Assembly (NCBI RefSeq): GCF_025232395.1
Contig: NZ_CP065938.1
Coordinates: 310,001 to 374,000 of the forward strand
Direction: 5' to 3'
Origin: Taurinivorans muris
GTDB taxonomy: Bacteria; Desulfobacterota; Desulfovibrionia; Desulfovibrionales; Desulfovibrionaceae
Length of the DNA: 64,000 nt
Both the position numbers and the translations under genes were made by a program. The notes under the pieces were generated by a model. That model was not told the origin of the DNA. It searched no databases and worked only from the letters and a program-made list of their open reading frames with translations. How positions within the stretch are numbered: position 1 is the stretch's first letter; each line of letters starts with the position of its first letter. Below, piece by piece: positions 48,401 through 56,380 of the stretch.

Positions 48401-48820
48401 GGGGATTAAGCTTTCCTGAAATTTCCGTTCTTCATATTCTCCGCCGTAGCAGTAATCAATCCAAAGGATAAACTCAAACAAACCACGCAGGGCAAGAATG
48501 GCATCACTATGCTTTATGTTCCGCTCCGTATGCACAGCCAAATTGCCCAGTTTGAGGATATACAGGAGTTTCTGCCATGTGCCGCGTTCCATAAGGTCGC
48601 GGAAGCTCGGCTCATGGAGAAGGGATGCCAGATTGTCCTTATAGGGAACATTTACGGACGTATCCGCAGAATAGACCCATTTTACCGCCAGTTCCATTGC
48701 TTTTCGGCAGGCTGCCGCGCACATGGCAGGAACGGCGGCATAGATTTTTTCCGCTTCCATGCAGGCAGGGGCAAAAAGAGCATATTCTTTTTTATTCTCT
48801 AAAAAGGAAAAGTTTGGCAT
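45443..48820 (-). CDS. hsdR: Type I restriction endonuclease, R subunit
   Basis: An 1125-residue motor and nuclease subunit. An N-terminal DUF4145-like region (about 10-140) and a coiled coil (150-185) come first. The nuclease centre has Asp243 and Glu258-Ala-Lys260 in DYVLFDDDALPLAVVEAK, a PD-(D/E)XK site. The helicase has ATGTGKT (374-380), LIIIDESHRS as Walker B and QMIGRGTRL as motif VI. It cuts DNA that lacks the methylation set by HsdM/HsdS. The length and layout are those of the EcoEI-like type I R subunits. The ribosome site is weak; it lies nine bases after the TOPRIM gene in one operon. Confidence 0.95.
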   Translation of the reverse strand: MPNFSFLENKKEYALFAPACMEAEKIYAAVPAMCAAACRKAMELAVKWVYSADTSVNVPYKDNLASLLHEPSFRDLMERGTWQKLLYILKLGNLAVHTERNIKHSDAILALRGLFEFILWIDYCYGGEYEERKFQESLIPSQIADTRKIKEQEENLRQKEAEIEKLQKQIQNLSAKYTAEKEEHKNTRTFHSENISEFATRKIFIDVDLKQIGWRFDGEKANVAEEYEVQDMAAIQGQTGWCDYVLFDDDALPLAVVEAKRASKDPKTGERQAQLYADCLERKFTRRPFIFLTNGFETYFWDSKLPPRKVSGIFGKSDLHRLMTRREQFENAPKSLLEYPINDKITDRYYQKEAIRAVCDGLEKGERKFLLVMATGTGKTRTSSSLVDVLSRANRLTNVLFLADRTALVKQAKDDFRTYLPDTTLCNLCMGKDDKNARIIFSTYPTLLNAVNNVNSKDGRELFSPAHFDLIIIDESHRSIFKKYRAIFEYFDAVLVGLTATPKTDVDRNTYDFFEMEHGLPTYAYDYETAVHTDKYLVPYYNYEVKTKFLDDGIHYDELSEKDKERFEEDFTEDGLTPEYIPSEAMNRFVFNEETVKIVLQDLMEKGIRTAGGDRLGKTVVFAQNKRHADFIVQCFNKLYPQYGGTFARRVVCDDAYVQSLIDDFKQPEKEPHIAVSVDMLDTGIDVPEIVNLVFFKKVRSKTKFWQMIGRGTRLCKGLSCSDQIDGEYIDKRRFLIFDYCANFEFFRVNKKDFEARETKSITENIFGKQIRLITALQDSAFSDDASQTWRKELVEVCRGQILSLNTELIAVKLQLRHVIKYQKEESFLCLNEESKSELATIIAPLVWSNDRDEAAKLFDNLMYGLMLDCMEHSKNLKKAQKQLKKIASVLEKKTTIPQVKEKLELIKAINSENFFAECDVLMLEKIRIELRELMRFLDNDEKQNKLVVTKLHDPVLDVQEGNPLNSAYDFEDYRAKVNRYVNEHPNTLAIYNLTHNIPLSKGDYQELERVLTCELGSKTDYAREYGNTPFGLLIRKIAKLDREAAMQAFSAFINDSSLNQNQIAFVHKIINYVIQNGYMENTEELLKAPFDKPAGFFRLFDDKTQEALVQIINQIKENAVQIAM

Positions 48821-48829
48821 AGTTATTTT

Positions 48830-49501
48830 TTATTCATTAGTATTGGATTGTTGGGGCAAGCGTTTATTAATTTCCGTTATGAAATGATTAAAGCTAGGTG
48901 ATTTATTATTTGTAATATCCATATAGGAACCAATTTTTTTAGCCCATTCGTTTTTATATTTTCCAATTTCCATATAGGTAGGGCAATCTTTTCTAAATTT
49001 TGATAATCCTCCGGGATAAACCGCATCCGCCAGTTTTTCCCATGTGCGACAAATGCTGTCTTGGACATAAGAATGTAAAACAGCCTGTTTAGCTTGGGGG
49101 TAAGCACTTAATACTGCATTTTGATCCCCTAAGAGCCATGCTTCGACTTCTTCAACCGCAATACAGAAAGCATGGTCTATTGTTATATTATTTTTTTGAG
49201 CTACTGTTTCCAATTGGATTTGAAAATCGTTTTTATTTCGGTCATCATTATCCACTACAATAAAAATAACCGCTTCTATTCCCTGCAGACTTTTATTAAA
49301 ACCTTTCAGGTATCCTGCTAAATCATTCAGTAGTTTTCCTGTTTTTATTTCTTTTGCGTTACTTCTTTTTGTAAATCCTCCTATTCCTTTAAAAAATTTG
49401 CAGTTATAATCAACAGATGGATATTCTGTAGAAAATTTTTGCATAATTATTTCTATTAAAGTGTTGCTTGATTTGTCTTCAATTAAAAATTGAAAATACA
49501 T
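48830..49501 (-). CDS. TOPRIM-type (DUF4276-like) protein paired with AAA ATPase
   Basis: A 223-residue protein. A possible TOPRIM active site is visible: Glu8 in FLIEDKSSN and Asp84/Asp86 in IFIVVDNDDRN, followed by AVEEVEAWLLGD. This pattern occurs in DUF4276/RloB-like proteins that accompany OLD-like or AAA_15/21 ATPases in defence loci; the exact family needs a profile search. It probably cuts nucleic acid (DNA or tRNA) when its ATPase partner is triggered. The AAGGGGA ribosome site is good, and 11 bases separate it from the ATPase gene. Confidence 0.72.
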   Translation of the reverse strand: MYFQFLIEDKSSNTLIEIIMQKFSTEYPSVDYNCKFFKGIGGFTKRSNAKEIKTGKLLNDLAGYLKGFNKSLQGIEAVIFIVVDNDDRNKNDFQIQLETVAQKNNITIDHAFCIAVEEVEAWLLGDQNAVLSAYPQAKQAVLHSYVQDSICRTWEKLADAVYPGGLSKFRKDCPTYMEIGKYKNEWAKKIGSYMDITNNKSPSFNHFITEINKRLPQQSNTNE

Positions 49502-49512
49502 ACTGTTTCCCC

Positions 49513-50736
49513 TTACCCAAAGTATTGACTATACCAGAGGTCTCCCATGGGAATACCTTCTGCTGTAAGGTCTTTAACAAAATCATAAGTGGAAGCTTGT
49601 TTGGCAGTGGAAAATCCGTTTTCATCTTTCTCAAGAACCCAAACCTGCTCAGGAGATAAGGCATTGACAAAAAATGGACTATGCGTTGTTACAAATAATT
49701 GTTTTGAAAAACCTGTACCAACATTTTTTTTCATTTCTAAAGCCAAACTTCCAAGATATTGGTGATACAATCCGTTTTCAGGTTCTTCGACAAAAATGAG
49801 CTGACGCGGATTTCTTTCATGAAGCAGCAAGTAATAAGCAAATAATTTTAAAGTTCCGTCAGACATTCTTTGAGAAAAAAAAGATTGTTCAAAACCATCT
49901 TGTTTAAATTCCAAAACCATTTGACCAGTTTGCAATTTTACAGGTTTTATTTCTGTAATATTTGGAATTTTTGTTTGAATATCTTCAAGAATTTTTTTAA
50001 ATTCATTGGGATTTTCCCGATACATATATTGAGCAACATTGTTTAAATTGCTGCCAGTTCTGTTTAAATAGGGAGCAGGTGCTGCGGATTGGATTTGTCT
50101 GGCAGCGTCCGGGGTAAAATAACAGAGATACCAGCTTTTTAAAAAAAACAGAAATTTTTCAATACGAGAATATTGTTTCATTGTCCCCAATGTAACAATT
50201 CCAAGTTTTCTAATATCTGTAAGTTCAACCTCTCTTTTTTGCCCATCAAAAACACCGTCATCGTCCTGACCACCATCAAAGCCCTCAAATGCATAGCCTT
50301 TGCCTTCTTTTAGATAAAGAAAGGAAAGAGGTCTTCCTCTTTTGTTTCCTTGCCTGCGTTGACGAAGCCGTTCTTCTTTTACGTATGGTCTATTATTTTT
50401 GTCTTTTGCTATTGTTAGCTCATAGGTAATAGGACGGGAATTGCTGTTTTCTTTATAATAAATTTCAAAATGGATAGGATCACTGCTTCCTTGTGAAATT
50501 AACTGGTCATATCCTCCTCTGTTGTTAGCGTCGCAAGCATTTTCAACATCAGTAGAAAGACAATCGGAAAGAAAGCCAAAAGCATCAGCAAGAGAACTTT
50601 TTCCGTTTCCGCTCGCTCCTATAATAGCAACCATATTGCCTAATTCAGGGTTTTGTTGGGCACTGAATAGTTTGCCCATATTGATGTTTTTTAAAGATCC
50701 ATAATTTTGTATGGCAATTCCCAGTATTTTTCCCAT
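49513..50736 (-). CDS. OLD/ABC-type AAA ATPase paired with TOPRIM protein
   Basis: A 407-residue ATPase of the SMC/ABC-like AAA_15/AAA_21 group. It has Walker A GASGNGKSS (40-48), a signature-like SQRMSDGTLKLFA (288-300), Walker B LIFVEEPENG (313-322) and the H-loop THSPFFVN (351-358). Such ATPases sense phage components and control an effector encoded next to them, as in PARIS and similar two-gene systems. It sits inside the type I restriction operon between hsdS and the TOPRIM gene, with an AAAGGA site and 12 bases after hsdS. Confidence 0.85.
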   Translation of the reverse strand: MGKILGIAIQNYGSLKNINMGKLFSAQQNPELGNMVAIIGASGNGKSSLADAFGFLSDCLSTDVENACDANNRGGYDQLISQGSSDPIHFEIYYKENSNSRPITYELTIAKDKNNRPYVKEERLRQRRQGNKRGRPLSFLYLKEGKGYAFEGFDGGQDDDGVFDGQKREVELTDIRKLGIVTLGTMKQYSRIEKFLFFLKSWYLCYFTPDAARQIQSAAPAPYLNRTGSNLNNVAQYMYRENPNEFKKILEDIQTKIPNITEIKPVKLQTGQMVLEFKQDGFEQSFFSQRMSDGTLKLFAYYLLLHERNPRQLIFVEEPENGLYHQYLGSLALEMKKNVGTGFSKQLFVTTHSPFFVNALSPEQVWVLEKDENGFSTAKQASTYDFVKDLTAEGIPMGDLWYSQYFG

Positions 50737-50748
50737 AATAAAATCCTT

Positions 50749-51891
50749 TTATCCGAAAAACCTTTGCATTAAGGCTTTTTTGAGTATTTTCAGTTTATCA
50801 AGACTGGAATTAATTGCAACTTTTATTTTTTCTGTTTGCTCCACAAATTCCGCAAATTGGTTTTGCAGTTCAAGGGGAGGAACAATAACAAAGAAATTTT
50901 CTATTTGTTCCTTAGTTAAGGCTTGTCGTGTAGCTCCATTGCTTTCTCCTAAAAAAATAAGAAAGTTTTGATAAGAAGCATTTAAAAGTTGTTGATTTAA
51001 AAAGATTGGGTTTAATTGTTCTAAATTACATCTAATAATAGTAACATGTTGATTAACTCTTGCAGGAAGAAGATTTTTTGGAACAATACAAGAACGTGCC
51101 ACAGACGCACCTGTAATATTAAATAAAACGTCCTGTTCTTCTACCATTACATTATTAAGTTGCTTGGCTTGTAATTCATCAATATAGGCTAAATCTTTGT
51201 ATTCAAATTTTCCGTTATGAACATTCAGACTACGGATTAATGATATTCCCTCTGTATAGTAACTCCCTTTTCCTCCTTTTGGGGTAGAGCCAGATCCAAT
51301 TTTTTTAGTTATATTTTTTAATTGTTCTTTATTCCAATCATTAGAATTTGTCACAGGGTCGCCGAACATTTCCACAAAACGGGATTTTATGAGTTCGTCA
51401 AGTTTGGCGAGTTGTTGTTCACGTTTTTCAATAAGTTCACTGACTTTATCCAGAACCATGGCTATTTTTTCTTGTTCCTCAAGCGGTGGAAGGGGGATTT
51501 TAAGGTCAAAAAGGATTTGTTTATTAATAGCTTTAAAAGTGCTTCCTGTTCCTTTAGAAATTAATTCATGAGTTCTATTAATAAGTGAGTACCATAAAAA
51601 TTTTTGAATACATTTATCTGTAGTTATGGTCAATGAAGCTAAACCTCGCCCAATACAACATTCACAGTCAGAAATATTTAAAGCTCCGATTGGTGCTCGA
51701 ACAGAAATTAATATGTCATTTTCTTTAGCTATTTTTACAGGATTAGAACACCATAAGCGGATAGTTGGATTTATTTTTCCAAAATCAGCATTACCTTGAA
51801 AAAAGGGTATACCTTCTTTGTTATTATTATAAGTAGAAGAATCTGGGGATTGCCCCATATTAATCTTACAAATTTCCCCTAATTTTGCCAT
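50749..51891 (-). CDS. hsdS: Type I restriction-modification specificity subunit S
   Basis: A 380-residue protein with two target recognition domains, each followed by a conserved helix: IPLPPLEEQEKIAMVLDKVSELIEKREQQLAKLDELIKSRF (about 134-175) and VIVPPLELQNQFAEFVEQTEKI near the end. The first domain reads MGQSPDSSTYN, the second GSGSTPKGGKGSYY. Each domain recognises one half of a bipartite DNA site, which cannot be predicted by eye. Its start overlaps the hsdM stop by one base. Confidence 0.93.
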   Translation of the reverse strand: MAKLGEICKINMGQSPDSSTYNNNKEGIPFFQGNADFGKINPTIRLWCSNPVKIAKENDILISVRAPIGALNISDCECCIGRGLASLTITTDKCIQKFLWYSLINRTHELISKGTGSTFKAINKQILFDLKIPLPPLEEQEKIAMVLDKVSELIEKREQQLAKLDELIKSRFVEMFGDPVTNSNDWNKEQLKNITKKIGSGSTPKGGKGSYYTEGISLIRSLNVHNGKFEYKDLAYIDELQAKQLNNVMVEEQDVLFNITGASVARSCIVPKNLLPARVNQHVTIIRCNLEQLNPIFLNQQLLNASYQNFLIFLGESNGATRQALTKEQIENFFVIVPPLELQNQFAEFVEQTEKIKVAINSSLDKLKILKKALMQRFFG

Positions 51892-53414
51892 TACAGTAAG
51901 TCCTCCAAGTCTGAAAGTCCTTGGGTGATTTCCATTTCCAGTTCGTGCAGTTCTGCCATGATTGAGCTTGTGGGGGCGTATTCGACGGGTACGTATTCTA
52001 TTTTTTTGTATTTGTTGATTGACAAATCATATTCATTGCCGGCTATTTCGTTTTTGGGCACAAAAAAGCTTTGTTCCGTGCGGGCACGGCTTTTTTCTTC
52101 TTCCAAATTGTGAAAACGGCGGATAAGGTCGGGAATGTCGTTTTCCTGTGTTTCCGTGCGTTTGTCGTCAAGGCTGAAGCCGTCTGCTTTCATATCGTAA
52201 AACCAGACGTTTTCCGTTCCGCCTGCTCCTGTTTTGGTGAACACAAGCACGGCTGTGGAAACGCCCGCATAGGGTTTGAATACACCGGAGGGCATGGAAA
52301 TAACCGCACGCAGAAAATGATTTTCCACCAATTCTTTACGCAGGGCTTTATGGGCATTGGAGGAGCCGAAAAGAACGCCGTCGGGAACAATGCAGGCGCA
52401 TTGTCCGCCTTTTTTCAGGATACGCAGAAACAGGGCAAGGAACAAAAGTTCCGTTTTTTTTGTATTGGTGACCGCTTTTAAGTTGTCGTTTATGCTTTCC
52501 GCGTCAACCGTGCCTTTGAAGGGCGGATTTGCCAGACACACGGTAAAGGATTCGGAAAGGACGTTTTGCCTGGACAAGCTGTCTTGATACGCTATTTCAG
52601 GCTGGCTTATGCCGTGGAGCATTAAGTTCATGGCTGATATGCGCAGCATGGTGGGGTCTGTGTCAAAACCTGTAAAAGCCTTACTTTCAAAATGTTTCCA
52701 GTCGCTTTCCGTCATGGAGCTTTCATGGGTTTGGCGTATGTATTCGGAAGCGGAAACCAAAAACCCCGCAGTGCCGCAGGCAGGGTCGCAGATTGTGTCG
52801 CCTGGCTGTGGCTGTATAAGTTCCACCATCATTTCCCGTATATGCTTGGGGGTGCGGAATTGTCCGTTTTGTCCCGCCGTGGAAAGCTTGCCGAGCATAT
52901 ATTCGTAAACGTCGCCCTGCATGTCCAGTCCCGTGAGGTCGTGTTCAAACAAATCTTCCAGACCGCTGATTATTTTTTGCAGGACTTGGGGCGTGGGGAT
53001 CAAAAACATGGCGTCTTTCATGAAACGGGAAAAAGCGGTGTCCTGTCCGCTGTTTTGGAAAGATTGCCGTATTATTTCGCCGTGTTCGCCGATATCGGGC
53101 AGAATGCTGTTTTGCATATTCTTGACGGCAGGAAAAACACGGTTGGCAATGATGTTGTAAATATCCTGCGGGGCTTGGTTTTTGAATTTGCTCCAACGCA
53201 TGGACTGACCCGTCGGGGTTTGCGGAAAAATTTTTTTACAGGACTTACCTGTCAGATTTTCCATGCGTTCGCTGTCCTGCTCCGCCTCGTCAAGGGAACG
53301 GATAAACATGAGATAGGTCAACTGTTCAATGACGGTTAACGGGTTCGTGAGCCCACCTGCCCATATATCAGTCCAGATTTTGTCTATTTTGTTCTTTATC
53401 GCGCCTGTTATCAT
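51891..53414 (-). CDS. hsdM: Type I restriction-modification methyltransferase subunit M
   Basis: I choose the start at 53414 (MITGAIKNKID), 507 residues, as HsdM proteins begin with such a helix; an upstream ATG at 53435 is also in frame. The N-terminal HsdM domain is followed by the methylase: DPACGTAGF (210-218) binds SAM, and NPPF (296-299) is the catalytic motif for N6-adenine methylation. It forms the modification trimer with HsdS and the restriction complex with HsdR. It is the first gene of the five-gene operon hsdM-hsdS-AAA-TOPRIM-hsdR. Confidence 0.95.
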   Translation of the reverse strand: MITGAIKNKIDKIWTDIWAGGLTNPLTVIEQLTYLMFIRSLDEAEQDSERMENLTGKSCKKIFPQTPTGQSMRWSKFKNQAPQDIYNIIANRVFPAVKNMQNSILPDIGEHGEIIRQSFQNSGQDTAFSRFMKDAMFLIPTPQVLQKIISGLEDLFEHDLTGLDMQGDVYEYMLGKLSTAGQNGQFRTPKHIREMMVELIQPQPGDTICDPACGTAGFLVSASEYIRQTHESSMTESDWKHFESKAFTGFDTDPTMLRISAMNLMLHGISQPEIAYQDSLSRQNVLSESFTVCLANPPFKGTVDAESINDNLKAVTNTKKTELLFLALFLRILKKGGQCACIVPDGVLFGSSNAHKALRKELVENHFLRAVISMPSGVFKPYAGVSTAVLVFTKTGAGGTENVWFYDMKADGFSLDDKRTETQENDIPDLIRRFHNLEEEKSRARTEQSFFVPKNEIAGNEYDLSINKYKKIEYVPVEYAPTSSIMAELHELEMEITQGLSDLEDLL

Positions 53415-53502
53415 GTTTGCTCCGTTTCTTGTCATTTTATCGGTATCATTATAACGGATATCGGATATAAAGACAAATACAAATCCTGTTTGTCAAAACA
53501 AG

Positions 53503-56235
53503 CTAATAGATGAGGTCAGAAAACTGCTTAAGGCAGGTTTCGATTTTTTCCTGTTCGCCGCTTCCGTTGGTGCGCAGCCGCAGGAGAGGGAGATTGTATT
53601 TTCTGAAAATTTTGTCTTTCAGCATATCTCTTGTATGCTGAATGCTTTCTTTTCGATGATAAGCCACGCCGTCCACTTCAATGGCAAGCACGGGCATTTT
53701 ATCCATTTTGCTGATAATTAAAAAGTCGGTGTGCGTGCAGGGATTTTGCACAAAATTCTTTTCCCGTTCATTCAGTTTGGACATATCCTTGAAAATTACG
53801 GCAAGCCCCACATGGGGCGTACAGCTGAAGCTGATAAACTCCTCTTTTTGCAAAATATTCTGAAGAAGGGCAAACATAAGGTTTTCTGAATCGTACTCGG
53901 AAATTCTCTTATGCTTTTGGAGCAGTTTTTTTCTTTCCGTATTGAAATCGCTGTACAGTAAATCAAATACGGAACGGATGTTGCTTGTTTTGAGTTCATA
54001 GCCGTTGAATTGTATGTACCGTATAAGGTCGGCGTGGTTGGTATGACCGTTTTGGGCTTTGTCGTGTACGATCACGGTAAGGGACTTTACCGCACGGGAT
54101 ACTGCTACGTTCAGCATTTTGGAGTCGTCGACAAATTCCGTAATGGCATTGTCAACGGTTGAAATAATGATTGCGTCTTGTTCCCTGCCTTGGAATTTAT
54201 GTACGGTGTCTATTTCATAAGGTTTGCTGTGAACGGTTTCGGTGACGGCATGGGTGATTTCGTCAACTTGTTTATTATAAGGAGCTATGATTCCAATACT
54301 TTTATAGGAAGATTTTTCCATTTTAGGTATTAGTTCTTGGGTTATGATGTCAATTTGGCGGATGTTGATATGGTCTCTTGCGTGATTGCCGGGGCTTGTT
54401 TTCCAGACGGAAAGCACTTCGGGTTCTTTTCGGTCTTCCGTCATAATAATAAGCTGTCCGTTATAAAATTTTTGGTTGCAGAAATTAATGATTTTAGGGT
54501 GGCAGCGGTAATGTTCACGCAAAAGAGTAACGGGAATGTTTCGCCATTGTTCCATAATGGAAGAAAGCAGACTGTGTGCGGTGTAACGGTATTGGGGGGC
54601 AACATCAAATTCCTTTTGTATCGCTTCAAGAGCTTGTATTTTATTGGAGGCGATGACATTGGGAAGCTGTTTCGGGTCTCCGACAACAACAATGTTTTTA
54701 GTACAAGAAAGTGCCAATGTGCCTGTGACAAGGTCTACTTGCGAGGCTTCGTCAATAATGAGGTAATCATAGATAAAATCAGAGGATAATGAGTTTCTGA
54801 CTGAATGGGTGGTGCTTAAAATAATCGGGTATTCCGCAATAATTGAATCGCTGTTCTTTTTTAAATCCGAAAGCTCAAAATGCGGTCTTTCGTTTTCAAA
54901 ATCATATTTATTTGCCAGTACGGCCTTGAAATACTGAATCGACTTTTTGGTAAGTTCCTTGTTTTTATCGGAAAAATTCTTTTCTTCCAACAGAGTTGAC
55001 AATTGTTCTTTTTCAGTATTGAGTTCCGTAAATTTGGCGGTATAATATTCTCTTTGTAAAAAAGGGATAACTTCCGCGGGGCTATGGGCAAAAAGTTTTA
55101 AAACTTGTCTGTTGAATTTAAAGAAAAGAAATATTTTTTGGAATATGTTGGGCTTTTTTTCTTTTTCTGCATATTTTTCAAATTCAAGCCAAAGAGACAA
55201 TATTGTTTTTACCGTTAAATTTTTTGCGGGAACAGTAAAAACATTCTGCAGGCTTTGATAATATTCATTAAAATAATGTTGTTCGGGAGTTAATGTCAAA
55301 AATTCCTGTTCAATTTCCGCAAGCCTGTTTTTGGCGTAAAACAGTTCGTCAATTTCTTGAGTGAGATTTGAAATTTCCGAAAGGAGCAGGGCTTTTTCTT
55401 CTTCCTCCATCTGCCAGTCCGTCATGTCGGGATATTGTGCCTGCTGTTTTTCGATAAATTGGGTTTTCTTCTCATTTGAACCAAGAAATGCCGTAAGAAA
55501 GGAAAGCTCTTGTTTGCTCAGTTTGTCTACAACATTTTGGGTTGCCGAATTGTTGTTGGAAACAACTGCTACGGTTTTTCCCTGACAAAGAATGTTGGCT
55601 AAAATGTTTAAAATAGTTTGGGTTTTTCCTGTTCCCGGAGGACCTTGTACAATGCTTGCTCGAGACGAAAATGCTTGCTCAACTGCAATTTTTTGGCTTT
55701 GGTTTATGCCGAAAGGATAGATCAGCGTATCGGAAAAAAGTATGGGCTCAAAATTTGAAGTGCTGTCCAAGTATTGGGAAACAATGCTCTCTTCGCTGAT
55801 TTGGGTGAGCTTGTCGTATTGGATTTTCAGCAGGTTCGTATTGTTGCTTTCAAGTCCTACGTTATGGGCAATTTCACCAAAACAGGCAAAAAGTTTTTTG
55901 ATATGCGGAAGGCATAAGCAATTGTTTTCGATCGAAACTTCTGCAGGCTCATAGAGCCTGCTCTGGTTATTGTCAAAAATTATTTTATATACCGAACCGT
56001 AATCCAAAATTGCTTTTATGTCAGATTTTCCGCTGTTATTTATTTTTATGATGTGAGTTTCTGGATTGATTTTTTTGTTAAGTTTCAGTGTCTTTATTCT
56101 GTTTATTCCGTAGCTGTATGTTTTTTCGCTAGTTGTAAAAGATATTTGATATTTTTCATTAATCAGTTCTATGGAATTTATTTCATCGGTTTTATCTTTG
56201 TCGTCAATAAAAATAAGCAATTCATTATTTTCCAC
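53503..56235 (-). CDS. Superfamily 1 helicase with C-terminal nuclease-like domain
   Basis: A 910-residue protein. A helicase of the AAA_11/AAA_12 (UPF1-like) type has GPPGTGKT (198-205), YLIIDEASQVD as Walker B, and the late motifs DTVHKFQGREQDAIIIS and LNVAVSRAVKSL. A coiled-coil insertion lies between motifs I and II. The C-terminal approx. 150 residues look like DUF2726 or another Vsr-like nuclease: CTHTDFLIISKMDKMPVLAIEVDGVAYH. Helicase-nuclease proteins of this build are common in defence islands. It is upstream of hsdM in the same orientation with about 90 bases between, so it may be part of the same locus. Confidence 0.85.
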   Translation of the reverse strand: MENNELLIFIDDKDKTDEINSIELINEKYQISFTTSEKTYSYGINRIKTLKLNKKINPETHIIKINNSGKSDIKAILDYGSVYKIIFDNNQSRLYEPAEVSIENNCLCLPHIKKLFACFGEIAHNVGLESNNTNLLKIQYDKLTQISEESIVSQYLDSTSNFEPILFSDTLIYPFGINQSQKIAVEQAFSSRASIVQGPPGTGKTQTILNILANILCQGKTVAVVSNNNSATQNVVDKLSKQELSFLTAFLGSNEKKTQFIEKQQAQYPDMTDWQMEEEEKALLLSEISNLTQEIDELFYAKNRLAEIEQEFLTLTPEQHYFNEYYQSLQNVFTVPAKNLTVKTILSLWLEFEKYAEKEKKPNIFQKIFLFFKFNRQVLKLFAHSPAEVIPFLQREYYTAKFTELNTEKEQLSTLLEEKNFSDKNKELTKKSIQYFKAVLANKYDFENERPHFELSDLKKNSDSIIAEYPIILSTTHSVRNSLSSDFIYDYLIIDEASQVDLVTGTLALSCTKNIVVVGDPKQLPNVIASNKIQALEAIQKEFDVAPQYRYTAHSLLSSIMEQWRNIPVTLLREHYRCHPKIINFCNQKFYNGQLIIMTEDRKEPEVLSVWKTSPGNHARDHINIRQIDIITQELIPKMEKSSYKSIGIIAPYNKQVDEITHAVTETVHSKPYEIDTVHKFQGREQDAIIISTVDNAITEFVDDSKMLNVAVSRAVKSLTVIVHDKAQNGHTNHADLIRYIQFNGYELKTSNIRSVFDLLYSDFNTERKKLLQKHKRISEYDSENLMFALLQNILQKEEFISFSCTPHVGLAVIFKDMSKLNEREKNFVQNPCTHTDFLIISKMDKMPVLAIEVDGVAYHRKESIQHTRDMLKDKIFRKYNLPLLRLRTNGSGEQEKIETCLKQFSDLIY

Positions 56236-56351
56236 AGTGTGTTCCTTTTTGCTTGTATAAGATAATCAATTTTTATTTGTATCATTATCGCAATATTTGG
56301 CAAGTTTTTATTTTTGGCATAAAAACCAAAAAAGAAGGCATAAATTTTCAG

Positions 56352-56380
56352 ACTGCGTCAGAAATAGATGCAGTTTTTTT
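56352..56380 (+). terminator. Terminator-like hairpin before the truncated IS200 element
   Basis: ACTGCGTC (56352-56359) with GATGCAGT (56367-56374), one G-U pair, loop AGAAATA, then Ts to 56380. It points in the plus direction; no plus-strand gene is visible upstream, so it may be a relic of the integrated phage DNA. Confidence 0.5.

Noticed and set aside
45443-53435. BREX or DISARM system
   Set aside because: Only classical hsdR/M/S plus an ATPase/TOPRIM pair are present; no PglZ, BrxC, DrmA or DrmB-like gene.
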